Position numbers and translations under genes: made by a program
NCBI RefSeq assembly: GCF_003946865.1
Contig: NZ_QXTH01000010.1
Span: forward strand, 1 to 64,000
DNA from: Antribacter gilvus
Lineage (GTDB): Bacteria > Actinomycetota > Actinomycetes > Actinomycetales > Cellulomonadaceae
Direction of reading: 5' to 3'
DNA: 64,000 nucleotides
The notes under the pieces: model-generated
Seen by the model: the letters and a program-made list of their open reading frames with translations, nothing else
The model's database searches: none
Told to the model about the DNA's origin: nothing
Part shown: piece after piece, positions 8,116 to 17,041 of the stretch
How positions within the stretch are numbered: the stretch's first letter is position 1
How the letters are laid out: every line of letters begins with the position of its first letter

Positions 8116-9474
8116 ATGACCACGGACTACGCAACGGACGCCGCGCGAGAGCTCTCGGAGCAGATCGGAGCGGAGCGGGTCCTGCAGCCCGGTGACGCCG
8201 CCTACGACGAGACGCTGCCGATCTGGAACGGCGCGGTGCGGAGCCGGCCGGCAGTGGTGGTGCGACCCGGGACCACAGCCCACGTCCAGGCGGCGGTCCG
8301 AGCCGCCGTCGCGCACGGCCTGTCCCTGTCGGTACGCGGCGGGGGTCACGACTGGGCTGGCCGGTCGCTGAGCGACGGCGGGCTGACGATCGACCTGTCG
8401 GCGATGCGCAGCGTCACGGTCGACGCGACGGCGCGGGTCGCTGTCGTATCCGGCGGCGCGCTGATCGGCGACGTGATCGCCGCCGCGGCCGGCCACGGCC
8501 TCGCGGCCGCAACGGGCACGGTCGGCGCCGTCGGGTTCGCCGGGCTCACCCTCGGCGGCGGGTACGGCCCGCTGGGCGGCATCGCCGGGCTGGCGCTGGA
8601 CAACCTGCTGGGAGCCGACGTCGTGCTGGCGGACGGGCGCCTGGTCAGCACCGACAAGGACCACGAGCCGGAGCTGTTCTGGGCGTTGCGAGGCGGAGGC
8701 GGCAACTTCGGCGTCGTGACGTCGCTGCGCGTCCGGCTGCACGAGGTCTCGACAGTCCTGGCGGGCTTCGTCTTCTTCCCCTGGGACCAGGCGGCCGACG
8801 TATGGCGCGGCTACGCGGAGCTGGTCGCCGACGCCCCGGACGAGCTCACGGTGCAGACGGGCGTGCTGAGCGGCCCGGACGGCTCACCGTTGGTCCTCGT
8901 GTCACCGGTGTGGAGCGGGGACCCGGCCGACGGCGCCCACTGGGCCGAGCGGGTACGACAGCTCGGTACCCCGGTGATGTCGCAGCTCGCCCCGATGACC
9001 TACCAGGCGATGCTCAGCCTCTACGACGCGCACATCGCCAACGGTCGGCACTACACGATGCGCACGCGGGCGCTCACCGCCCTCACCGACGAGGCGATCG
9101 CCGTGCTGGTCGAGGCGGGCGCGACGCGCACCTCGCCGACCTCGGGCGTCGTCGTGCACCATTTCCACGGCGCGGCCACCCGGGTTGCCCCTGAGTCCAC
9201 CGCGTTCGGGCTGCGTCAGCCGCACCTCATGCTGGAGATCCTCTCCGCCTGGGAGCCGTCGGATCAGGCCGCGACCCATGAGGCCTGGGCAGATCACCTG
9301 TCGGAGGCGCTGAGGCCGCACGCTCTTCCCTGGAGCTACCCGAACGTGCTCGGACCCGACGCGACCGACCAGATCGCCGACGCCTACGGCGCCAACACCG
9401 CGAGGCTCCTCGCGGCGAAGCGACGCTTCGACCCCGACGGCGTCTTCACGGCGATCCCCTTGCCCGCGGCCTGA
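8116..9474 (+). CDS. FAD-binding oxidoreductase, berberine-bridge-enzyme type
   Basis: The 452-residue protein contains a PP-loop FAD-binding domain. The motif SVRGGGHDWAGRS includes the His expected to carry the covalent 8-alpha flavin link. GLTLGGGYGPLGGIAGLALDN and RGGGGNFGVVTSL are the other two flavin-binding signatures. The C-terminal BBE segment ends in KRRFDPDGVFTAIPLP. These enzymes oxidise sugars or specialised metabolites using O2; the substrate cannot be read from the sequence. There is no signal peptide. The start is ATG 8116, with GGGAG five bases upstream; GTG 8110 is an alternative. An N-terminal extension starting near 8044 has no RBS and was rejected. Confidence 0.88.
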   Translation: MTTDYATDAARELSEQIGAERVLQPGDAAYDETLPIWNGAVRSRPAVVVRPGTTAHVQAAVRAAVAHGLSLSVRGGGHDWAGRSLSDGGLTIDLSAMRSVTVDATARVAVVSGGALIGDVIAAAAGHGLAAATGTVGAVGFAGLTLGGGYGPLGGIAGLALDNLLGADVVLADGRLVSTDKDHEPELFWALRGGGGNFGVVTSLRVRLHEVSTVLAGFVFFPWDQAADVWRGYAELVADAPDELTVQTGVLSGPDGSPLVLVSPVWSGDPADGAHWAERVRQLGTPVMSQLAPMTYQAMLSLYDAHIANGRHYTMRTRALTALTDEAIAVLVEAGATRTSPTSGVVVHHFHGAATRVAPESTAFGLRQPHLMLEILSAWEPSDQAATHEAWADHLSEALRPHALPWSYPNVLGPDATDQIADAYGANTARLLAAKRRFDPDGVFTAIPLPAA

Positions 9475-9588
9475 GCCCGGCGAGGACGTCCGCGCAGGAG
9501 ATCCCCTCCCGGACCGATCAGAATTTCCTCCGTCCGGAGTCAGCGTTGGAGCGGTCGAGCCCGGCCGCCCGATCAAGGGAGTCCTGCG

Positions 9589-9710
9589 ATGAAGCGTTTC
9601 CTGATCTCGTTCACCGATACCGCGATGACCTTTCCGGGGGAAGACCTGCCCGAGGTGTCCAGGGCCGCGCACGCGGTGGTCCAGGAGGCCAAGGACGCCG
9701 GAGTGTGGTC
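9589..9710 (+). pseudogene. YCII-related (YciI-like) protein, N-terminal remnant
   Basis: ATG 9589 has AGGGAG upstream and opens MKRFLISFTDTAMTFPGEDL followed by AAHAVVQEAKDAGVW. This is the usual first third of a YCII-family protein of about 100-120 residues. After VW the frame no longer resembles the family, where a Gly-rich turn and conserved His/Asp residues are expected. It runs on as shadow sequence under the next gene. A deletion has evidently removed the rest. YCII proteins often accompany sigma factors of the ECF41/42 type; none is present here. Confidence 0.6.
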
Positions 9711-9773
9711 CTTCTCAGCGATGAAGGGCGAGGCCCAGCATGCGTACGTCCCGCCACCGGTAGCCTGCGCCGC

Positions 9774-10316
9774 ATGGCATACCTGGGACCAGTCACCTGG
9801 CCACCTGCCCCCATCCGGACCGGGCGGCTCGTGCTCCGCGCACCGGAGGCCCGCGATCGCGCAGCGGTCATCGAGCTGTATGCCTCCCCGGAGGTGGGCA
9901 CGTACATCGGCGGCGCCCGGTCACGCGAGGAGCTCGAGCGGGCGATTCCGCAGGTTCCCACTGAGCGGCCCGGCGGATTCGTGGTCGAGCTCGACGGGGC
10001 GACGATCGGCGTCGTCACGCTGGATCGGCGCGACGCCGAAAACTTCCCCCGCCAGGTGGTGGGCAAGGTCGAGCTCGGCTACCTGATCCTCCCGGAGTTC
10101 TGGGGGCACGGCTACGCAACCGAAGCGTGTGCGGTTGCCCTCGACTGGTTCGCCGACGCGCTTCCCGCCGAGCCTGTGGCGCTGGTCACCCAGACCGCCA
10201 ATCGTCCCTCGGTCCGCCTCGCGGAGAAGCTGGGGTTCACCGAGGTGGAGCGGTTCGAGGCGTACGGCGCGGAGCAGTGGCTGGGCGTGCGTGCCGCGCA
10301 CGTGCCGTCGGTATGA
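9774..10316 (+). CDS. GNAT-family N-acetyltransferase
   Basis: The 180-residue protein follows the RimJ/RimL-like GNAT pattern. It starts with TGRLVLRAPEARDRAAV, has the acetyl-CoA-binding region around LGYLILPEFWGHGYATEA, and near the end has NRPSVRLAEKLGFTEVE. It would transfer an acetyl group from acetyl-CoA to an amine on a protein or small molecule. TAGCCT at 9761-9766 lies seven bases before the ATG and no Shine-Dalgarno is visible, so the transcript is probably leaderless. Its TGA overlaps the ATG of the following ATP-grasp gene (ATGA), so the two are translationally coupled. Confidence 0.85.
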   Translation: MAYLGPVTWPPAPIRTGRLVLRAPEARDRAAVIELYASPEVGTYIGGARSREELERAIPQVPTERPGGFVVELDGATIGVVTLDRRDAENFPRQVVGKVELGYLILPEFWGHGYATEACAVALDWFADALPAEPVALVTQTANRPSVRLAEKLGFTEVERFEAYGAEQWLGVRAAHVPSV

Positions 10317-11146
10317 CCGCCCACGACCCGCGCGCCCGGGGGCGGGACGTCCTGCAGTTCGCGCCCGGGGTCCGCGAGCGGACGCCGCTCGCGCGAGCCG
10401 CCTGGTGGCGCGGGCTCCTGCCGGACGAGGCCCGGCCGGACGACCAGGTGCACTACTACGGTGGCCCCCTCTACGCGGACACTGTCCTGGACGAGCTCGG
10501 GCTCGGGCTGCTCGAACCATCCGACACGTGGCTCACCTCGTTGCCGTACGACCTGGTCAACCGGTCGATCCGCCTCACGACGCTCGAGGAGGCGTGGGGG
10601 CTCGACGAGCGGGCGTTCGTCAAGCCGCCGTCGTCCAAGGACTTCCCCGCGCGGGTCTACGACGACGGCGCCGACCTGGCCACCACGACCCTCGACCTGC
10701 CCGGCGAGACCGTCGCGCAGGTCGCGGAGGTCGTGCAGTTCGCAGCCGAATACCGGCTCTTCCTCCTCGACGGCCGTGTGCACGCGGCCTCCCGCTACCT
10801 GACGTGGGGCCATCTCGATCCTGCGCCCCTGAACGGGTCTCCTCACGAGGCGCGGGTGCTCGACCTTGTGGCCGTACTCGACCGGGCCGTCGGCGCGAGC
10901 CTGCCGAGCGCCGTGGTGCTCGACGTCGGGCTCCACGGCCCCGCCGACGACCCCGAACGCCACGTCAGCGCCGTCGAGGCGAACATGGCCTGGTACTCGC
11001 AGCCCTACCACGCAGACCTCGACCGCGTCCTCGACGTGGTCCTGCGCGCCGCGGGGCCTTTGACCCGGGTCACCGAGCGCGATCGGCCCTTCGTCCGAGC
11101 GGAGCAGGGGCTCGCCGTGCCCGACCCACAGAGGACGCCGCAGTGA
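10313..11146 (+). CDS. ATP-grasp domain protein (DUF4343-like)
   Basis: This 277-residue protein overlaps the GNAT gene by four bases. It contains AFVKPPSSKDFPARVYDDG, a plausible ATP-grasp Lys/phosphate-binding loop, followed by EYRLFLLDGRVHAASRYL. Near the C-terminus VLDVGLHG and AVEANMAWYSQPYHAD look like the metal-binding Asp/Glu/Asn part of an ATP-grasp fold. Proteins annotated with this domain are thought to be carboxylate-amine ligases of unknown substrate. Coupling with an acetyltransferase suggests a small modification pathway, but no peptide precursor is seen nearby. Confidence 0.7.
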   Translation: MTAHDPRARGRDVLQFAPGVRERTPLARAAWWRGLLPDEARPDDQVHYYGGPLYADTVLDELGLGLLEPSDTWLTSLPYDLVNRSIRLTTLEEAWGLDERAFVKPPSSKDFPARVYDDGADLATTTLDLPGETVAQVAEVVQFAAEYRLFLLDGRVHAASRYLTWGHLDPAPLNGSPHEARVLDLVAVLDRAVGASLPSAVVLDVGLHGPADDPERHVSAVEANMAWYSQPYHADLDRVLDVVLRAAGPLTRVTERDRPFVRAEQGLAVPDPQRTPQ

Positions 11147-11173
11147 CGCTCGCCATCTCGGTGGACTTCCGGC

Positions 11174-12761
11174 CTACGCGGGTTTCGTAGCACGCTCCGA
11201 ACGGTGGAGCGCGATCGCAAGCCGGTCGAGCCAGTCGCGCTGAGTGCCTGCGGTCCCAGGGCTTCCGGCGAGGTGGTTGTCCCAGTCGACGTCGAGGTCG
11301 AGGATCTTCTCGGCGGTGAAGGCATCGGCGTCGGCTCGCCGCTCGGGCCGGAGGACCTCTGCCAGGAGCGGCCACGGGACGTCGACGGCCTCAGCGAGAA
11401 GGACGGCGTCGTAGAGGTCCTTGCCCTGAGGAAACCCGTCCGTGGTGAGCCACAGGATCTTCCAGGCGAGCTGGAGCTCAGGCGGCGCGGCCCGGAGCCG
11501 CGCCCCGGACGGTGTCAGGGCGACCTCCACCGGGTCGACGGCGAGGGCTTCGTCGAACACGATGTCGATCTGGACCGTCGCCTCAGGCCACGGTCCCGGC
11601 TGGTCGATGTCGTAAGGGACAAGGAGGCGGCGACCTTCGGCGCGCTCGTACGTCCAGATGTCTTCAAGCACCGCATCAGCCGCGCGCAGCCCGGGGCCTG
11701 GATTCGCGGCGAGGGCCGCGACGATCCCTTCGAGCATCGCGGTGGCTTCCTCCGAGCCCGGCCCGGATGGTGCGGGGCGTGACGACGAAGTCGAGGTCGC
11801 CGGGTTCGCGGGCGGCCTCGCCGACCCAGGCGGACAGCGTCGCGCTTCCACGCGCGACGAGGTGGGTCTTCCACGGGCAGGCGGCAACGACGTCCAGGAT
11901 GTGGTCCCGGGCAGCGGTCCGCCGGGCGGCCCACACGACGGCCCGCTCCGGGTCGTCGAACAGGGGCGCTCCGGCCTTGAACGCGTTGGGGAGCTGCTTG
12001 TGGGCGGGCTCGAAGATCGCATGCTGCTCGACGCCCTCGATCTCCACGATCGGGACGAAGCCGGCGGGGAATCCCTCGCGCTCGAGTGAAAGCATCTGTC
12101 GTACCCGCTGGTCGGTCTGCTCGGCATAGGTGGGCCCGATGACTGGCCCGTGGCCGACGAACCATCCGGCGTCGCACGCGAGGTTGTCGTCGACGGGGAC
12201 GTACTCCTCCTCGACCTCGAGCACGTCGAACGCCGCCTGCTGGAGCGATGCAAGCAGAGCGTCGAGCCTGGGCCGGGAGGTAGCGCGCCCGACGCCGAAG
12301 CACCGCTGGGTCACGAACCGCTCCTCCCACCCGTCGGCGTCGGTACGTCGAGCGTTGCGCGACGGGCGTGCGTCATGAGTGCGGGCAACGCGGTCAAGCT
12401 CGAGCCGGCGCGCGAGGTCCCCGGCTGGGAGACGGACCTTGACGTGGTGCTCGAAGTACAGGCCGGCCGACGCCTCGTCGTCGGTCTGGGGGACGTCCGC
12501 GTTCCACGGTGTGGTCTCGATCTTGGCCCGCCTCACCTGCACCTGCGCCGCTCTCAGCTCGGCGCGCAGCTCCTCGACGCGCGCCTGAGCGTCGCTCAGA
12601 GACCCGCGAAGGGTGAGCGTGAGCATGGGCTGCAGCGGGTTGTCGCCCCGGTCGAGCTCGATCCGGGTCACCTTGATCCCGCGTGCTGCCGCGAACCCGT
12701 CGAGGTAGTCGGCATCGAAGTCGTCGACGGTCAGGTGGATCTCGAGCTCGCCTTCGTACAC
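11174..12761 (-). pseudogene. AbiEii-type nucleotidyltransferase with unusual N-terminal domain, frameshifted
   Basis: Two frames together encode about 528 residues. The first, from GTG 12761 (MYEGELEIHLTVDD), holds an N-terminal domain I do not recognise, with repeated acidic/aromatic blocks (YFEHHVKVRLP, DVLEVEEEYVPVDDN). It then runs into HLVARGSATLSAWVGEAARE and PGDLDFVVTP, an AbiEii-like nucleotidyltransferase core. Near 11755-11770 the frame changes by one base, and the rest reads ATAMLEGIVAAL to LQLAWKILWLTTDGFPQGKDL, ending at TAG 11174. Both halves belong to the same family alignment, so the gene is probably broken, or the assembly has a one-base error. AbiEii-like proteins act as toxins that modify tRNA or other substrates. 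No AbiEi antitoxin is adjacent. Confidence 0.6.
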
Positions 12762-12816
12762 GGCCGTGATCCTGCCACAGGCCTGACGGCCCCCTGCGGC
12801 AGGGTCACCCACTCCC

Positions 12817-13995
12817 CTACGGCGCCAGCGGCACAACGACCGCGTCGAGGAGCCGCTCGAACGCCCGCTCGCTCGGCAGGTGCTCCAGCAGGTGCGCGAC
12901 CGCCCGGTCGCTGTCGCTCCCCCTCGCCGACCTCCCGGACAGCACCGCCCCGACCAAGCCGTCGAGGTAGTTGACGATCCCGGTCACGTGCCCACGGAAG
13001 TCCTCCATGACCAGGTCCGGGACCTCCCCGGCGCCGTCGGCGTAGCCGTCCACGAGCGCCCTCGCCCCCACCACGTCGACCTCACCGCCAGGGGTCACGG
13101 CCCAGCTCGCCAGCGCGTCGGCCAGCTCCCACCGCGGCGGCTGCCCGCCGGCGTGCTCCCACGCGAGGATGACGAGTCGCCCGTCGGACCGCACCCGGCA
13201 CTGCCCCGGCCCGAGCGTGTTGTGCGAGAGCACCGGCTCACCCGGGTCGCACCCCTCGCCCAGTGCGACGAGCCGGGCCAGCGTCGTCGCGGCGTCGTCG
13301 TACGCGGGGGCCCAGGCGAGCCCCGCCCTGCGGGCCTCGGCCGCCCGGTCCCGGAACGGCGTCCGGTCGAGCCGGGCCGTGTTCCACGGGCTGACCCGCT
13401 CCACGGGGAGATTCAGCCGGTGCAGGGTCCCGAGCGCCGCGCCCACCTGACGAAGGACGACGGCGCCGGCCGGTGCGGCGAGCGGCGGTCCGGCGGGCAC
13501 GTGCTCGTGCGTCCACCACGTGTGCCCGACGGCGTCCTGGGTCACCTCGCCGGACACGCTGCGGACGGGCCGCGGGAGCGTCAGGCCCGCTTCGCGGGCC
13601 TCGGTCTGGAGAGCGAACGCGGTCTCCGCGTCCACGATGGGCCACCAGGTGTCCAGGGTGCGCGCCTCGAACCGGCCCTCGTCGGTGGTGAGGAGCCAGC
13701 GTCGGCCCGACTCGTCCGGCGGGGCGAGGGACCGCAGGGGGCCCGCGGCCCGGCCGAGGCCGAACGCGTCGGCGACCAGCTGGGCCCGCGCCACGTCGAT
13801 CGTCTCGCCGGTCCCGGCACGGCGGTCCACCTCAGCCTTGAGCGCGGGCCACGAGGGGAAGCCGTACTGGGCGGCGAGCGCCTTCTGCGCACCCGCGAGG
13901 GTGGTGGACGGGTCGGTGTCGCGGAGCCCGGCGAGGAGGTCCTTGGCCTGGCGTCGCAGGTTGGTCATGTCCGGGCTGTCGGGGAGCGTCTTCAT
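12817..13995 (-). CDS. Aminoglycoside-phosphotransferase-like fold protein with helical N-terminal domain
   Basis: The 392-residue protein begins LPDSPDMTNLRRQAKDLLAG and YGFPSWPALKAEVD. This helical segment is often found before ankyrin-like or phosphotransferase domains in actinobacteria. The C-terminal two thirds resemble the APH/choline kinase fold: HTWWTHEHVPAGPP, VLRQVGAALGTLHRLNLP, and a Brenner-like loop VLSHNTLGPGQCRV followed by LVILAWEHAG in place of the usual DxE/DW motifs. The catalytic Asp of the HGDxxxxN loop is not clear (SHNTLGPGQ), so kinase activity is doubtful. The start at ATG 13995 has AGG eight bases upstream; GTG 14004 is possible. Confidence 0.65.
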   Translation of the reverse strand: MKTLPDSPDMTNLRRQAKDLLAGLRDTDPSTTLAGAQKALAAQYGFPSWPALKAEVDRRAGTGETIDVARAQLVADAFGLGRAAGPLRSLAPPDESGRRWLLTTDEGRFEARTLDTWWPIVDAETAFALQTEAREAGLTLPRPVRSVSGEVTQDAVGHTWWTHEHVPAGPPLAAPAGAVVLRQVGAALGTLHRLNLPVERVSPWNTARLDRTPFRDRAAEARRAGLAWAPAYDDAATTLARLVALGEGCDPGEPVLSHNTLGPGQCRVRSDGRLVILAWEHAGGQPPRWELADALASWAVTPGGEVDVVGARALVDGYADGAGEVPDLVMEDFRGHVTGIVNYLDGLVGAVLSGRSARGSDSDRAVAHLLEHLPSERAFERLLDAVVVPLAP

Positions 13996-14218
13996 GATGA
14001 GCACCTGGGCCCGGGCTCGCTCGGGCGGTCAGGAGCGGGTCCGCTCACGTGAAGCCTCGGTTGCGGGGATGGCTTCGAGCCTGCCGGCGAGCCGCGGCGC
14101 GATCCCCGTCGCGCTCTCGCCAGCCTAGCCGCGCGATGCCGGGATGTGTCAACCGTTCGGCAACCCCGCCTCTGCTGAGCTCCGGTCGATAGTGTGGCGG
14201 GAGCCGACAGGAGGCGCC

Positions 14219-14485
14219 ATGACGCAGACCGAGCCCGTCATCGCCGGTGCGACGCCGGACGAGTTGCCCGACAGCGCGACGCTGCGCGAGCAGCTGATCA
14301 CCGACCTGATCGAGTCGGGCGTGCTGACAGACCGCCGGATCGAGGCCGCGTTCCGTGCGGTGCCGCGCGAGGTGTTCGCCCCACCCGGTACGCCGCTCGC
14401 CCTGCCGTACGCGCTCCACGACGTGGTCCTCACCCGGTTCACCGAGGACGGCACCCTGGTCTCCTCGTTGTCGGCGCCGTACATG
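14219..14485 (+). pseudogene. Protein-L-isoaspartate-type methyltransferase, N-terminal part, interrupted by the island
   Basis: ATG 14219, with GGAGG five bases upstream, opens MTQTEPVIAGATPDELPDSA and reaches AFRAVPREVFAPPGTPLALPY and then SSLSAPYM at 14485. This is the helical cap of PCMT-family methyltransferases; the 'AFRAVPRExF' segment is characteristic. The SAM-binding domain that must follow is absent. The frame instead enters island DNA and ends about 50 codons later. The missing domain, beginning AANLAQARVEPGHRVLEIGS, lies at 48901-49881 in the same orientation. Joined, they make about 415 residues, close to the FxLD-type methyltransferases, which carry the PCMT domain plus a C-terminal extension. 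Confidence 0.85.
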
Positions 14486-15126
14486 CTTCTCCGCACTAAT
14501 TCATCTATCTGGACAGGTCCTGAGTCGTGTGCGGGGGTCGCCCTGCGGTGCACCGGCATCGGTCTCGCTTGCGAGCCGCGTTCGCAGGTCAGCCGTCTGG
14601 GCGGCCTAGGCATCCAGGTCGCATGTGCGCGCGAAGCTGGATGAGGGTCCAAGAGGGGCGGTCGCGAGAGACAGTGTTTCCCACGTGACCGACAGCCCTT
14701 CAGCCCTGGACACCTTGGGCCACCTCCGCCCGTCCTGAGAGCACCGACTCGGCAAAAGTCTCCGCGGGCGCCAGGTCTCCAGCATGACCTCGGCCGAGAC
14801 CGGCAGACCGGACCCGTCGCCGGATCCCCAGCCTGTCCACCTGCGCCAGATCCACGTCCGCCGGTGGGGTGTCCGATGTGCGGGAGTCGCCTTCGACCAA
14901 GGGAACCGCTCTACCACGGCCACCGCCATCGCGTGGTCGTCGACGCCGATGCACGGCGCCGACATTGCGACCGGGGGCACGTCCTACATGCCACCGGCGC
15001 AGGGCCTCCGCCGTCGTACTCCGATAAGGGGTCACCGGTTAGTCGTGCACATGACCACTCATGTTCGCCTTGCAGCCATCGTGCCGGACGAGCCTTCAGT
15101 CGTCGTTCCGACCGAGAGGATCATCC
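14486..15126. other. Left end of the island, no convincing gene
   Basis: These 641 bases hold the left-end octamer CCGCACTA at 14491 but no frame with convincing coding character. A + strand frame from about 14864 encodes CPMCGSRL and later CDRGHVLH, which could be a tiny zinc-binding protein or a remnant of one. It lacks a clear RBS and a family. Putative regulatory sequence for the alkaline phosphatase must lie in the last 100 bases. Confidence 0.5.
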
Positions 15127-16539
15127 ATGCGTCACAGCAAGACTGTCGTCGCCGTCGCAGTGCTCGCCAGCCTGATGGCAGCGGGGTCGGTAGGGGCGTA
15201 CGCCGCCACCCAGAACGCCGCATCGAACCAGGGCTTCGCCGAGGGCTTCACCGCGGACCGTTCCACAGCCCTGGCCCAGCAGATCAGGTCGTCGAAGCCG
15301 CGCAACGTCATCTTGATCATCGGTGACGGCATGGACGACTCGATGATCACGGCCGCCCGCAACTACGAGCTCGGTGCCGGCGGCCGTTTCGCCGGTCTTG
15401 ACTCGCTCCCGTTCACCGGTTCGATGACGACTTATGGCCTGAAGGTCGGCGCCGGGCCTGACTACCCCATCGCCTACGTGTCGGACTCCGCTCCGACAGC
15501 GAGCGGCTGGTCGACCGGCAAGAAGACCGTCGACAGCCGGATCTCCCAGGGGCCCAGCACCGCGGCTGACGTGCCAGGCGAGGACTACGAGACCGTTCTG
15601 GAGAAGTTCAGGGACAGCGGCAAGCTGGTCGGCAACATCACGACGTCCGAGCTCACCGACGCCACCCCCGCCGCAGCCGCGTCCCACATCAACGCCCGGG
15701 CATGTCAGGGACCGCTGGACATGGCAGCCTGCACATCCGCACGCAAGTCGGCCGACGGCAAGGGCTCGATCGCGGAGCAGCTGGTCGACAACGAGGTCGA
15801 CGTCCTGATGGGCGGCGGGCTGAACCGGTACTCCCAGGCCACTGACGCCGGGCCCACCGTTCTGGACTACGCCCAGCAGGAACACGGTTACCGGGTGCTC
15901 GACGACAAGACCGACCTTGCTGGCGTCACCTCTCTGAAGAAGGGCCCGGTGCTCGGACTGTTCGCGCCCGGCAACATGACCCCGATGTACCAGCCGCTGG
16001 TCGCGACGGCACCTCCGGGCACCGGCGGCGCCACCACCAAGTGCCAGGACGCCGACCGCGGCAGCCAGCCCGACCTGTCCACGATGACCGCGAAGGCCAT
16101 CCAGCTGTTGGACAACCGCAAGGGCTTCTTCCTTCAGGCCGAGTCCGCGATGATCGACAAGCAGGAGCACGGCTCAGACATCTGCGGCGCCATCGGCGAC
16201 CTGCGCGAGCTCGACGAGGCGGTGCAGGTTGCCCTCGCCTTCCAGAAGAAGAACCCGGACACCCTGATCATCGTCACCGGTGACCACGCACACTCCACCC
16301 AGATCGTCGGCGGCGTCACCGACGGCAAGCAGGTTGCCACCCTGCAGACCGCCGACGGCGACCCGATGACCGTCGCCTACTCCACCAGCGACGTCGGCTC
16401 CGACCACACCGGCGCCCAAATCCGAGTGGCCGCCTCCGGGCCGCAAGGCGCCAACGTGACCGGCGTCATCGACCAGACAGACCTCTACCGCACCATGCTC
16501 GGACGCTCGCCGAGCAGGACGGTGGACTCCAGAGATTGA
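15127..16539 (+). CDS. phoA: Alkaline phosphatase (PhoA family), secreted
   Basis: The 470-residue protein starts with a signal peptide (MRHSKTVVAVAVLASLMAAG to AYA). The PhoA-family signatures are ILIIGDGMDDSMI (metal-binding Asp), SDSAPTASGWSTG, where the Ser after Asp is the nucleophile, and IVTGDHAHST with metal-binding Asp/His residues. Near the C-terminus SDHTGAQI supplies the last His. It hydrolyses phosphate monoesters outside the membrane and needs zinc and magnesium. GAGAGGA precedes ATG 15127. It is the first gene of the island, stands alone, and ends at a strong palindrome. Released phosphate could precipitate heavy metals; this is inference from context only. Confidence 0.9.
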   Translation: MRHSKTVVAVAVLASLMAAGSVGAYAATQNAASNQGFAEGFTADRSTALAQQIRSSKPRNVILIIGDGMDDSMITAARNYELGAGGRFAGLDSLPFTGSMTTYGLKVGAGPDYPIAYVSDSAPTASGWSTGKKTVDSRISQGPSTAADVPGEDYETVLEKFRDSGKLVGNITTSELTDATPAAAASHINARACQGPLDMAACTSARKSADGKGSIAEQLVDNEVDVLMGGGLNRYSQATDAGPTVLDYAQQEHGYRVLDDKTDLAGVTSLKKGPVLGLFAPGNMTPMYQPLVATAPPGTGGATTKCQDADRGSQPDLSTMTAKAIQLLDNRKGFFLQAESAMIDKQEHGSDICGAIGDLRELDEAVQVALAFQKKNPDTLIIVTGDHAHSTQIVGGVTDGKQVATLQTADGDPMTVAYSTSDVGSDHTGAQIRVAASGPQGANVTGVIDQTDLYRTMLGRSPSRTVDSRD

Positions 16540-16548
16540 GCGGTAGGC

Positions 16549-16578
16549 AGCGCCCCGGCACCGCGGTGCCGGGGCGCT
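16549..16578 (+). terminator. Perfect 30-nt palindrome after the alkaline phosphatase
   Basis: Starting at AGCGCCCCGGCACC and repeated in reverse complement, the 30 bases form a perfect GC-rich hairpin nine bases after the phoA stop. No T-run follows, which is common for actinobacterial terminators. It may also be the remnant of a palindromic binding site. Confidence 0.6.
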
Positions 16579-17041
16579 GTGGTCCCGAGCGCTGTATCTG
16601 AGTAGCATTCGGCAGATTCGGGACGAGACGTGGCAGGGCAGGCCGCTTCCCGTCCTCGTCCGAGCGTGAGGACATCGCGTTGCGTCAGCAGTGTCGGACT
16701 TCTCTGCAGTTAAGTTCAGCGGTGCCCGCCTCCAGCGCGGGCTGCTGGTCGGGTGCAAGTAAGGGTCGTTGTTGGCTGATGCGCCGATCGCCCGGCGCCC
16801 GTCGCCGATCTGGGAGAGCGACTTGCCTTCGCTGCGGTTCGTAGCGCAGCTGCCGGCGATTGTGCTGTGCGGTGGGCTGCTGACAGCCTGGCGGAAGGCT
16901 CGCGGGCACCTTCCTTTCTGTTGGCGAGTCCGGCATTTGCCGCGCCGAGGGGTCAGCTACGGATCGCGGCGTGGCTTGGGCGCCGCCCGGTGGCGTTGGC
17001 TGACTCCCTAGCCTTGCTCGGCGGGGACTGGCAGGGATCGA
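16579..17041. other. 463-bp stretch without a recognisable gene
   Basis: Short frames exist on both strands but none has a ribosome binding site, a consistent composition or family resemblance. It separates two convergent transcription units of the island and is probably decayed sequence. Confidence 0.45.

Noticed and set aside
14864-15112. Small zinc-finger-like frame (CPMCGSRL and CDRGHVLH) in the island's left end
   Set aside because: There is no ribosome binding site or known family, so it was mentioned only in the region entry.
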